64,000 nt of DNA from Pohlia nutans (Eukaryota; Streptophyta; Bryopsida; Bryales; Mniaceae), in NCBI GenBank assembly GCA_022496805.1, contig CM040103.1, positions 3,180,001 through 3,244,000 on the forward strand, read 5' to 3'. The position numbers and the translations under genes are program-made. Positions 24,275-34,527 of the stretch are shown here, piece after piece. The stretch's first letter is position 1; each line of letters begins with the position of its first letter. The notes under the pieces are model-generated. The model was given only the letters and a program-made list of their open reading frames with translations. It was not told the DNA's origin and made no database searches.

Positions 24275-25164
24275 ATAGATAGGAACTCCGGTACTCTTTT
24301 GTGACTAAAGCATCTATTCGTAATGACCATAACATTCAGTAAGGTTGGATAATCTATTACCACCAACTTAAGCAATCTGAACTATTTTTGGCAGTTTTTG
24401 GCGGTGCTAAATTCGAAAAAAAGATATGACCACATTTGAAATAGGTTTTGATGAGGATTGCAAAAATTTGCAACATCTAATTCGCATTTGTCAATTTTAT
24501 ACAAAATTCCAAAGTGGAAAGTAACATGTGACCTAAATCAACCTCTAGGTTTCTCCATGTTCACATCATGTGATACTAACTCACTCATAATGATACTCTA
24601 AACCACCAACTATTTTTTTGCAATGCTTGGTGTGCCATTGGTCTACTTGAATAGTGAAATTGGTGGTTTTGGGTCTCAAATGTGGTGGCCCCAAGAAAGG
24701 TCTACATGTCATAATTGGGGGAGGTGGTGGTAATAGGTTATCCAACCTTAGCCTTATTGACTGCTCCCTCCCTCCAACAGAATGATGTGGAATATCCCAC
24801 ATCATTTCATCCTCCCAATGAAATGATGTGGGATATTTCACATCAAATTAGTAGCTATGGCGGCACGTGGCATTAAGCAAGAGCAATCAACCATGGTGAA
24901 CTGTCATTGAAAGCACTCACTTAATTACAATTCAACAGTGTTTTGTAATTGTATATTTGATTCAATAGTTCATTCAATTACAAATCACTGGTCACTCCAT
25001 ATATAAAACTAAAAAGCACCAGCTCGGAAGGCTACTGAATGTTATGTGACAATGATTCAGTGCCCACCGGAAAAAGGGCCATTGGTGTAAAACTTTAGAC
25101 CGACCATTGGTACAAATTAAAGGACCATTGGTGCAATTTTGAATATGAAATTTGGTATGATTGG
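24275..25164. other. Intergenic DNA with a 61-bp hairpin
   Basis: No gene. 24784-24810 (GATGTGGAATATCCCACATC plus ATTTCAT) pairs with 24818-24844 with one mismatch and a 7-nt loop. 25050-25120 (aatgattcagtgcccaccgg onward) resembles 11713-11760. Confidence 0.5.
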
Positions 25165-25168
25165 TTAA

Positions 25169-26069
25169 CCCCTAAAAGCCCGAGGGGTATTGGACAAATC
25201 ATAGATGTGTTATAATATGTGCCTTCCATATATTTAATGAATTTGGGTTCACAAAACAAAATGTAGAGTATCATCTCTACAAATTATCCGTACGGTCAAA
25301 CTTCCAAAAACAACTTTAGATGATTTTTTAATGAATTTAAAAGCATTAGAGTTATCCTTAAAGTCACCTTGTGTTTGAATAAGATACCGTGAATTTTGCT
25401 TTAATGTACTATTATTTGTTCACCCCAAATAGTTAAAGGGTATGGAAAAGCTTGGTGGTGTATCATTATTGGGTGTGTAAGAGCTTGGTGGTCTCTAAAC
25501 CCAAGGGAAACTAGTTTAGCCGTCAAGAAAGACGGCTAAACTAGTTTTCTATGAGTTTGAAGACCACCAAGCTCTTACACACCTAATAATGAGAGACCTC
25601 CAAGCTCTTCCATACCTTTTGACTATTTGGGATGAACAAATAATAGTACATTAAAGCAAAATTCACGGTATCTTATTCAAACACGAGGTGACTTTAAGGA
25701 TAACTCTATTAACCGTTGAAAATTTGTATAAATTACAACTTTCAATTTAAGAGTTGAAAATTTAGTATGATTGGTTAGAGTTGGGCTATCTATTGTAAAC
25801 TTCAAAAAAGCAAAAGAAATAATGGAGGGATCATCATTACTTTCCTCAAATAGCAAATTTTATAACATTAAGACAGTGTTGAGGTGATCTACTTTGAAAA
25901 ATTCTCCCGGGTAGAGTTTAACTCGGATTGCCATAATCCAAATTGGGTTGAAAAGTAGACTTGATGTTATATTTTAAAATATTCTTATTTTTTCAATTTT
26001 TTTTTGGGTTCTAGGCAACCCTTTAGATTTGGGCAGTGACCAAAAAATGGTCGTTTGAGCGCTTAGGGA
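25169..26069. mobile_element. TTAA-flanked element (CCCCTAAAAGCCCGAGG family) with a nested MITE
   Basis: TTAA at 25165-25168 and 26070-26073. Outside the nested element it matches 12815-13357 throughout. The nested piece is 25348-25707. Confidence 0.8.
25348..25707. mobile_element. 360-bp perfect-type foldback MITE, AGAGTTA family, nested
   Basis: Ends AGAGTTATCCTTAAAGTCAC and its inverse, flanked by ATT at 25345-25347 and ATT at 25708-25710. Almost the entire element is one inverted repeat. The homologous copy 12815-13357 reads aaaagcATTaacc at the same point (12991-12993), i.e. the empty site with one ATT. This fixes the ends and the 3-bp duplication. Confidence 0.9.
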
Positions 26070-26073
26070 TTAA

Positions 26074-26288
26074 AACTAGACATTCTATTCTAAAATTGAA
26101 AAAAAAAAAACATTTTTTCAAAGGAGAGAGTGTCATTGGTTTCTTGAAATAATAAATTTTATAACAGTAGGACAATATTGAGGTCTTTGTCTTTGAAAAG
26201 TTCTCATCGATGGAGTTTAACCTTTAAACGTCAAGAGGGCCTGGATTGGGCAGCCCGGAAGGCATCTAAATTTTTTGGGGGAAATTAT

Positions 26289-26319
<31 letters not shown>

Positions 26320-26760
26320 TGGCAAAAACGGCTCTGCAGTGCACTACTGGCTAGCACTGTAGCACTGCGGCACTGCTGAACTTCACCTGCCCCAACCTCA
26401 AAACTTGTTCAATTTGATAACTTTGATTGCTTACCAACGTTTCTACAATCTCTCAAATGAAGCAAAAATTTGGAATCTAGATAGCTTTTTCAGTAGCTTT
26501 CCAACGCACCAAGTCTCGCTTGATTTGGTTGAGAAAATCAACTTTTTTCTTCATTACTCTCTTTTAAATAAGCCCATGGGGCTTACCTTGAAGTTTAAGG
26601 GTTAACTCGGATTGACATGACTTAAATTGGGTTGGAAAGTAAACTTGATTCTCTATTTGAAAATATTTTATATTTTATAACACATTTTTCATTCTGGGCA
26701 ATCCGTAAAAAAAGAATTTAAACGACCTTAAAATGGTTGTTTGGTCACTCAGGGATTAAC
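26074..26760. mobile_element. Partial third copy of the CCCCTAAAAGCC family, interrupted
   Basis: 26100-26220 and 26602-26760 match the right half of 12815-13357 (gttctc..tggagtttaactcgg, gggttggaaagta, agggattaa at the end). It is split by the TTAA element 26221-26601. The left half is absent. Confidence 0.65.
26221..26601. mobile_element. TTAA-flanked element with a demonstrable empty site
   Basis: TTAA at 26217-26220 and 26602-26605. The ends CCTTTAAACGTCAAG and CTTGAAGTTTAAGGG are inverted. The host sequence without the insertion is preserved twice (13197-13210 and 25914-25926, gagtTTAActcggattg), showing that a single TTAA was duplicated. It contains a (TTA)n run at 26290-26321. Confidence 0.9.
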
Positions 26761-27181
26761 TAGCACAAGAACCAAGAGAAATTTGGATGGATGAAAAATG
26801 TCAGTGAGTGTAGTCATGAGAAGGCTAACTATCTGTTCATCATCCAAAAAATGAATGTTGACGTGTCAAAAGGTTAATAAAGATATACTAATTTCATCGA
26901 AACATATTACAGCATTATAAATGTATTTTTAGTATATTGCAAACTCAAGAAGTTCTTACAACATATAATATATGGCCTTCATCCATATGATGCTGACATT
27001 TTCATCTTCACATGATATTTTCTTCCAAAATTTAAAAGCACTCTTGAGATCAAAACTGAGTCCTTGCAAACTATCAAAAATACTATGTTTCTAATGCAAG
27101 GGAGTGTTATTCCGAAGAATTGCCCTACTAGTTCATGATAAAATCATGCAAATTTTGCATGAAACTAAACAATGCAGCCGA
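26606..27181. repeat. Dispersed-repeat fragment before the NPF stop codon
   Basis: 26760-26800 (actagcacaagaaccaagag onward) is shared with 40820-40870 and 62815-62865. Beyond it the DNA is AT-rich with no gene; the last 200 bp are probably NPF 3' UTR. Confidence 0.4.
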
Positions 27182-30100
27182 TCACAAGTCGACGTTGACA
27201 CTCACCGGATGAACCCGCTTGTCAACACTAACGATTGTTACTACATCTGTGGCCATTACCATTTTAATAGTATTGAGATTGCTATTATACCGGTGGGCAA
27301 AGAAGAGGTACACAATGAGATTGACTATCGTGAGAACCGTCAACAACCAGTAAAAATAATCGATATGGCTCTCATTCACATCATTTCGAATCCACCCGCC
27401 GTCAATAATTCCATGTGATGTCACCTTTGTTACAATCACCACCAGCATACTACTACCAAAGTTCCCGAGCGCCATTGCACTGCACGACATTGCGCTGCCT
27501 AGGCTCCGCATTGACATCGGTGCCTGATCAATGAAGAACTCAATCTGTCCCACGGACAAGAACACCTCCGTGATGCCCATGAGAACGTATTGTGGTAAGA
27601 GCCAAAAAATGGACATCGGCAAAAATGATCCTGCGGATGGGCAACTAACATTTTATAAGCAAGGGTCTTTGACAAAAAAATAAAACCTTCCTAGTATAAA
27701 CTTTAAAATAATTACATAATAAACTTATATCAAATAAGATTATTAAATATGGTATAAAGATACTAAATGAATAATAGAAAAAATTAGAATCTAAACTAAG
27801 ACAATAATGTATTGACTAATGTTTAAGATTGAGATGTTTATAAAACCTACGGTTTATACTAAATAATTTTCAACATGCATGTGATTACTTGATTTACTTC
27901 TTTGTGTCACACTCTAGCATTGCATTATGTTATGTGCACGGAATATTGGATGTTATGTAAACATGCGATTGCAAAATCTCCACTTGTCATGTTTTGAACA
28001 AAATCACATTGGTTGCCAAAGGTGTGATATAAAAGAATATTGAAAGTGCCAATGACCGTACAATTTCACCACACAATTCTAATCAAAACGTAAGGTACCA
28101 CTCAATCACTGCACAACGTGTGGTGAAAGGCTCCAAATAATTTTCAATTAAAAATCATACCTAATGTGTTTGACTTGCAATAAATGTTATAGTACAAAAC
28201 ATTATTGAGTGTAGTTTTCTCAAGTCGACATACAACAATCTTTCAAAATTTGAGATAGTGTAAGTTTCTCCATTGTTGTGGGGAAGTATTTGAGTATTGC
28301 ATGTGCAGTCATTAGCATGTAATGTGACAAGAAAGGAATATTAACCTGTAAAGGACTAAGAAGCTCAAATTGGGTCTCATGTTTTTTTTAGCACTTTTGA
28401 GTAGGTCCTCCATGGACTTCTTTTTGTTCATATTTATATATTTTTTGACCAACACATGTAATGTTCTTCACTAATTCTGGTGTTCTAAAATTTGTTCACA
28501 TTTAAATTATATTTTTCACAATATGATTAATTGAATTTGACGTTTAAACCCCTAAACGTTTGAAAGTGCCTTTGCGACCAGTAGTATACAGTGTATTTTT
28601 CTAGTATTTGGAATGGATCCAAACCTTTTATGGGTTTGAGTTCAACATTGAAGTTGAAATTTACATCAATGTTGTTGTAGTGAGCTATAAAGCTATTGAG
28701 ATCCCAATTCAAAGCTTCTTGTTGATAGCAAATGCCATTTATACGACCAAGTATCTACTATCCCCATGGGACATTTAGGGGTTGAAACCATGAATGATTG
28801 ATCCTTTTTGGGGTTAAGTAATTTATCATTTATGATGAGAAAAGTAAAGCGAGTGGGGCACTGACCAGGGGACGACGCAGCGGCGGCGACGAGACGTAAG
28901 CGACGGACCTCGACGAGCGCGGCGACGGCGACGGGGGCGACAGACACGGCCTGGCCGACGCCAATGCGCTGCAAGAGGGAGAGTCCCCGAGTCTCCCCGG
29001 TGACCTTCCGCGCCAGCGGCACCACCAGCTTGTCGTACATGGGCAGGAACACGCAGATGGACAGGTTCACGAACAGCGGCATGGACGCGGCGGGGATCTC
29101 GAACGCGCCCACGACGCGCCGGTCCAACGTGCTGCCTTGCTTCAGGAACAGCGTGCTCACTTGCGCGTTCACCACCCAGTACATGATGTTCGTCACCCAG
29201 ATCGGCACCATGCGCACCAGTGCCTTCACTTCCTCCACTTGCGCCGCCGTGCATTGCTTCCATGGATCTCCCTCCTGTCCTGCCCCTGTGGCCGCTTTGT
29301 CCAGAAACCTGCACATACACATATATGCACAGAATCATCACGTTTGAGATTGATTTCTGGACAACGATTCTCCAGAAACCTGCATATCATGCACAGAATT
29401 ATTAAGTTGAGATTGATTCACTACAACAAAATGAGTTTATTTTCAGTGGTCACTTCTCACTTGGTGAGTGCAACTGGTCACATAAGATGAAGATAAGTTT
29501 TGTCTTATGTGACTAGTTATACTCATCAAGTGAGAAGTGACCATTGAGAAATGACCAATTTCCTTGTAGTGATTACTGGACAAGGGAGCTGCAAGGTCGC
29601 AGGATGCATATATATATGGAGCTCGATCAGGTACAGAATACGGAGCTGACATACAGAATATCGATCACGGTACTATTATTTTTCTCTCAAATTTTATCAT
29701 GTGTCATTCCTGCATTAAATGAGACACCTTACACTAGAGAAACAGTGCAAGTGTCGTGTTGTGGTTGATGTTCTAGATACCACTAGTTCAAAACGCCATA
29801 TTGGTTAAATTGGTCAATTCCTGTTATTTTCTAGTGTAACCTCTAACTTAGACTAAACAAATAATAAGGATTGGCCAATTTAACCAATATGGCGTTTCAA
29901 TCTATGGACAATGACCACAAGAGAAAAAACTACGTGTCCCATGGTGGAACATGGTGCAAGTGTTCAGTTGTGGTTCACAGGGCACCTTCAGTTGACACAT
30001 TCACCAGGTAGTAAATGGTACAAGAATGATGGTGGATTCTTGGTGAACACTTGCTAAATTAAACAACCACTTCAATTTAGCAAGTGTTCACCAAGAATTC

Positions 30101-33100
30101 ACCATCATTCTTGTACCATTTACTACCTGGTGAATGTGTCAACTGAAGGTGCCCTGTGGTTAATGTCCCAAGTACCAGTTAGTTCAATTGTTTTTGGATA
30201 TCAACCACAATGTGACACTTGCACCTTGCCCCAAGTCAATGTCTTTCCCTATGTCAATGTCCTTCCCTGTTTTCTTCTCTCAACCACACTTAATTACACC
30301 GTGTCCCAAATCAATGTCCCTCTCTATTTTCTATTTTGTGTGGAATCTACATTTCGACGCTAGTAAAGATGATTTCAATAGATATATCCAGGTTCAACAT
30401 TGAAACTAGAGGGCAGCTGTTGCTTCAACAGCTTAATATGATCGATGGGTACTTAGATCGATCACGTACGACATTTTCATGAGCTTGTCTCGATGATCGA
30501 GCAGTGGTTTCCAGGGGATATCAGAGAGTGACTGGATTGAAAATTCTGTGCGTGATCGATCAGGCAGCCCAGGTCAGGTGAGTATTGAGGACGAGGATGA
30601 GTATGCTTACGAGAAACCAGAGGAATTCTGAGCGGGCGCCCTCCAATTGCGAGCGGCCGCGACGAGAACCTGCGCGACGCGCGTGACGGGGGTGCTGCCC
30701 GGGGCGACGCGCTGGTGGCGGTACAGCGGCGCGCCGGCGAAGAATGCGAGCGCCGCGACGGCCGTGACAGCGGCCGGGATGCCGTATCCCCAGGACCACC
30801 CCAGGCGGGCTTGCGCGTACACGAGGCCGCTCACTCCCACCAGGTTGCCCGACGTGATGGCGATGAAGTACCAGTTGGGCGCCGCCAGTTTGCGCTTCGC
30901 TTCTGTCGCGTCCGTCGCGTCGAACTGGTCGCCCGCCATGGGGAACACGCACGCCCTGATCCCGCCCGCGCCCACGGCCATCGCGTACAGCGTGCCGTAG
31001 AAGAACGCCACCCTTGTTCCCGTTTCGGCTGGACACCAGGCGGCTTGACACTCCCGAGGCTTCAACGATGGCGCTGTTACTGACGTTGCCACCAACACTT
31101 GGGCCTGATTGCAAACAAATTCACTCCTCAGATCTATTCTGTTTATCATGTTAACCCCTAAAGGACCAAGTATTCATGCTTTTAAAAATGTCAAATTCGG
31201 TTAGAATGTAGTATCGGGAACCTCCCGTGTATTATCTCCTGTAGAATGTAGCCAGAGGTACATTTGCCTAAGTGAGGTTCCAATACTAGATGTGTCCCGT
31301 CAAATTCAATCGATCATCATGTTGTGAAAAATATAATTTAGATGAGAGAGACCAAATTGTATATCACCATAATTGATGAAGAACTTGATCAATAGAAGTC
31401 CACATACGACCTACTCAAAAGAACATAAGGTGCAATTTGGGCTTCTTGGTCCTTTAGGAGTTAACGTCTATGATCTAGAACAGAACGGAGGCAAGAATCC
31501 TGAATCATATAGAATGACTCTTAAACTACACACTATTTTAGGCTCATGATTGAACCACAAAACAGATGCTTGTTCTTTAGATTCACTCCTTTAGACATTT
31601 TTCCACTGAAACAAGCTCCTGAAGCAACCCACTTTAAAGATGACAGAAAGATTTGCCAACTGCAGAGGGTTGAGGATGAGCTTCTGCAGGAAGACTTGTC
31701 ACCCACTGTAAGTATAATTTGGCGACTTGTGCTCTGGAGGCGATTTGAGCAACGTGATTTGAAAATTGTACAAGCCTCGGTTTAGTAAGCATCAGGAATT
31801 TAGGACCCTACGGATTTCAAACGATTTCCATGCGACATCCGATATTTCATAGGTTCGTACATTTTTGTGCTAATTGTGCATTGAATCCGCACGGCTTCTA
31901 CATTCACTCTTTTCGTTATTTTATACAATACAAAAACCTTGCAAAATTAACACAAAATCCGTGTAGAATCCATGTGAAAAATGTACGAACCCATGAAATA
32001 TGAGATGTCGCACAAAAATCGTTTAAAACCTGTAGGGTCCTAAATTCCTGACAAAGTCTTCAAGACGTACAAGATTCTAGATCTCGGAGTAATAACAGGG
32101 GGCCGGATCTGGAAAGAAACGACTGAGAGAGCCTGGACTTTTCAGCTGCTGTTGTGTAACGAAATCTCATCGTCAGAATTGATAATCAAACGTTTTGATG
32201 AGGCCAGGGTAGGATCATTTACTGATTTCAGTGAGGTTTGATTGTAGCTCACCAGAAGGAACACCGACATGAAAATGCCGATGGTCAGGAAGCGACCGAG
32301 ATAGGAATCAGCGATGATGGCAGCCAGGATTGGAGTGAGGCGCACTGTGCCACTCCAATTGTTGGCGTTTCGCACAGCCACTGGTAGATCCTCATGTAGC
32401 ACACTCGTGAGGTAGCCGACCAAGTTGGACGAAATGGCATTGAAACCTACTCGCTCACATGCTTCACATCCTGCACATTAATCATACGACAAAACCGAGT
32501 CAGTATTAGTAAACAAATGATAGAGTCTCATATCCACTTGCAAGAGTTACATTGTCAAAGGCTTATATATCAATGCATGCTTCGTATATATCCTGCCAAT
32601 TCACTCACTTGCCATCAAAGAGCAATCAGAAAAAAGAAAAAAAAAATGATTCTCAAATCTTTTTATGAAAGTTTTGTCTAAGGCTGCTAATTCACCAAAG
32701 AGCAATCAGTAAAACAGTCATATGCCACCAAAGAGCGATCAGTAAACAAATCTTTCTCAAAATCCATTTATAAGAGTTTCTGAAATGCTGCCAATTCACT
32801 CATATGCCATCAAAGAGCAATCAGAAACGAAATGATTTCCAAATCCATTTATGAATGTTTTGTCAAAGGCTTATATATGCTGCCAATTCAAACGCAATGC
32901 CATCAACGAGCATTCAGTAAACAAAAGATTCTCGTTTTAATTGTCAGAGGCTTATATATAAATGCTTCGTATCCTGCCAATTCACTCATATGCCATCAAA
33001 GAACAATATCAGATTCCTAAAATCCATTTCAAAGGCTTATATATGCTGCCAATTCACTCATGATAAGTCATCAAAGAGCAGTCACTAAACAAATGATTCT

Positions 33101-33552
33101 CAAATCCATTTCTGAGAGTTTTGTTCAAAGGCTTATATATGCTGCCAATTCACTCATGATAAGTCATCAAAGAGCAATCACTAAACAAATGATTCTCAAT
33201 TCCATTTCTGAGAGTTTTGTCAAAGGCTTAGATATGCTTGGCAATTTACTCATACGCCATCAAAGAGCGATTAGTAAACAAATCCATAATTTATGAGAGT
33301 TTTGTTAGCAATTTGGAATCAATATTATGAATAGTTACCAAAGATGAGAGCTGCAGCTTTCCAGTTCCCCGTCCTGGATTTAATTGAGGGGCGACCTCGA
33401 AAATCCACAGCGCCGTCACCCACCGTCTCATCGTTCACAGTCTCAGGAAGCTCACAGTCAATGGAAAGATCCCGCTCTGAATGAAAATTCGACATGGCAG
33501 CTGGGAACTCACCTGCAGCATTGAAATAATGCTGCATCTCTTGAGGTGCCAT
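27182..33552 (-). CDS. NPF: NPF (NRT1/PTR family) proton-coupled transporter, five exons
   Basis: Membrane transporter of the NRT1/PTR family (nitrate, peptides, hormones or other small solutes; the substrate cannot be read from sequence). Exons on the minus strand: 33552-33339, 32470-32253, 31104-30611, 29308-28866, 27630-27182; all phases fit, about 605 aa. Landmarks: VDFRGRPSIKSRTGNWKAAALIFG, CEACERVGFNAISSNLVGYLT carrying the ExxER proton-coupling motif, WSGTVRLTPILAAIIADSYLGRF, GTGGI-like GAGGIRACVFPMAGDQFD, GNLVGVSGLVYAQ, TRVAQVLVAAARNW, FLDKAAT, VEEVKALVRMVPIWVTNIMYW, PQYVLMGITEVFLSVGQIEFF, RSLGSAMSCSAMALGNF, DYFYWLLTVLTIVNLIVYLFFA. Twelve membrane helices are expected. Exons 3 and 4 are very GC-rich; the others are not. 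The loop after QVLVAAA is shorter than usual (see findings). Start chosen at MAPQEMQHYF; an earlier in-frame ATG lies at 33699. Confidence 0.9.
28345..28813. mobile_element. TTAA-flanked element in NPF intron 4, with a nested relative
   Basis: TTAA at 28341-28344 and 28814-28817; ends CCTGTAAAGGACTAAG and TGATCCTTTTTGGGG. An inner element (about 28549-28784, ends CCCCTAAACG and CATTTAGGGG) splits it at a ttaa/ttga position that is continuous in the related 10723-10953. Confidence 0.7.
29419..29571. mobile_element. CACTA MITE in NPF intron 3
   Basis: 153 bp, CACTACAACAAAAT to TTCCTTGTAGTG, with a 3-bp duplication ATT at 29416-29418 and 29572-29574. Nearly all of it is an inverted repeat (gtcacttctcacttg pairs with caagtgagaagtgac). 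It ends 110 bp on the intron side of the exon-4 acceptor. Confidence 0.85.
29791..29897. repeat. 107-bp foldback in NPF intron 3
   Basis: AAACGCCATATTGGTTAAAT and following pairs with the inverse at 29860-29897, arms about 38 bp, loop about 30 bp. It lies between two copies of a gtgcaagtgt..ttgtggttgatg..agttcaa sequence. Confidence 0.75.
29976..30158. mobile_element. 183-bp near-perfect hairpin MITE in NPF intron 3
   Basis: Arms 29976-30060 and 30074-30158 (85 bp each) differ at one position; the loop is 13 nt. Ends CACAGGGCACC and GGTGCCCTGTG. GTT is duplicated at 29973-29975 and 30159-30161. The neighbouring repeat at 29751-29790 (gtgttgtggttgatg) keeps the site without insertion. Confidence 0.9.
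31155..31460. mobile_element. TTAA-flanked MITE in NPF intron 2, carrying a 100-bp nested insertion
   Basis: TTAA at 31151-31154 and 31461-31464; ends CCCCTAAAGGACCAAG and CTTGGTCCTTTAGGAG. Same family as 19262-19471. The nested part is 31199-31298. Confidence 0.85.
31199..31298. mobile_element. 100-bp mini-element with 9-bp target duplication
   Basis: GTCAAATTC stands at 31190-31198 and again at 31299-31307. The ends carry an inverted tagtatcgggaacctc / gaggttccaatacta pair. Nine-base duplications are typical of Mutator-like elements. Removing it restores continuity with 10723-10953 and 19262-19471. Confidence 0.8.
31791..32052. mobile_element. Foldback MITE with AGGAATTTAGGACCCTAC ends, NPF intron 2
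   Basis: The arms of about 100 bp (ATCAGGAATTTAGGACCCTA to tacatttttgtgc and the inverse) are near-complementary. It starts 200 bp beyond the exon 2 donor. Flanks GTAAGCAT and ACAAAGTC are not a duplication. Confidence 0.7.
32555..33310. repeat. Minisatellite of about eight ~90-bp units in NPF intron 1
   Basis: Units share tgctgccaattcactcatatg, ccatcaaagagcaatcagta, aacaaatgattctcaaatcc, atttatgagagttttgt and caaaggcttatata. The last two complete units are almost identical; others are partial. The array fills nearly all of the intron between exons 1 and 2. Confidence 0.85.
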
Positions 33553-34326
33553 GCTCACCAAGACGACAGGAGACTTAGAATCATAATACCAGCTGGTTGA
33601 CAATCGTTTATAACAACATTCTGAGTGAACAATGCATGCAATCAACATTGAACTCATGGCCGCTGTACTGCACTTCTTGTTAACGTATACGTCTATCACA
33701 TGCTTTTTGACCTCCTCACCAGAGAGATTGTCAACCAGTCATGGTTTCAACTTCTGAGCCCCAACACCATTTGCGCATTCTTAGTTTACAGAGCTCCCAC
33801 TTGCTTGCTTAGTTTACAAAGTTCTAAAATTCAAAATCTAGAACTTTCATTTGTATATCAATTCCAAAATACTCTTCTAAATAGTAGTTTATGATGTTTT
33901 TTTGTCAAATTCTCGATTCCAGGGACACCTTGGTACGTTCAGGGGTTAAAGCGTTCACCTTACCAATTGAGTCTATTTACACACCTGAAACAAAAAAAAT
34001 GTTTTCAGTGGGTCTTAATAGCAAGTTCAAGAGGATTCCAACGCACTTTAGCATGCATTATTTGGACACCGTATGAATAAGTTATGAATTTCCAAAGTGT
34101 TGACTATAGGTTGACCTCAGAGCGACCCTGGACCCCGATGTTTAGATTGTGCACATTCTCATCAAGAGTAGGGTGACAAAATCTACATATTATGGAAGAT
34201 TGAGCTATGGACGCTTTAAGGAAATGGTCACTTTTAGATATACTGTTACTTTAATTAGAAACCTGGAACGCTAAGGTAACTACACTTTAAGAATTGAGTA
34301 TAGTTTCTATTTTTTAGAGGGTACTA
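33553..34326. repeat. NPF upstream region with a second copy of the intron-9 element
   Basis: 33947-34254 matches 18770-19066 (see that entry). Just before it, gtacgttcaggggttaa at 33930-33947 is a solitary TTAA-type end. The proximal 150 bp may be NPF 5' UTR. Confidence 0.5.
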
Positions 34327-34527
34327 GCCTCATATGGGTACCGGTGTGACGTATGTGTAACTCATTTAATATATGCTAAAAAATCCATCTTTGACATCAT
34401 GTATGCAGCTACAGCCATGCTATCTATAACACCATTTAATTTATGTAATTTTCTTGTTGAATTTTCTTATAAAGCGGATACTTTTCTAAAATCACACTAT
34501 TTTTGAAAGAGGTACCCATATCAAACC
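34327..34527. mobile_element. TIR element with TGATATGGGTACC-type ends
   Basis: gcctCATATGGGTACC at the left pairs with GGTACCCATATCAaacc at the right. A related element in opposite orientation is 36194-36415; a lone end of the same type is at 12577-12592. Confidence 0.6.

Noticed and set aside
28826..29490. Plus- and minus-strand ORFs (127, 117 and 171 codons) over NPF exon 4
   Set aside because: Same reason: the NPF frame is the one with transporter motifs.
30560..31114. 184-codon minus-strand and 117/122-codon plus-strand ORFs over NPF exon 3
   Set aside because: Shadow frames of the GC-rich NPF exon without family similarity.
31791..32052. hAT assignment of the AGGAATTTAGGACCC foldback
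   Set aside because: Its ends include CAGG but the 8-bp flanks do not match, so the superfamily is left open.
32555..33310. CRISPR-like array
   Set aside because: The units are ~90-bp degenerate tandem repeats without constant repeats and unique spacers, inside a plant intron.
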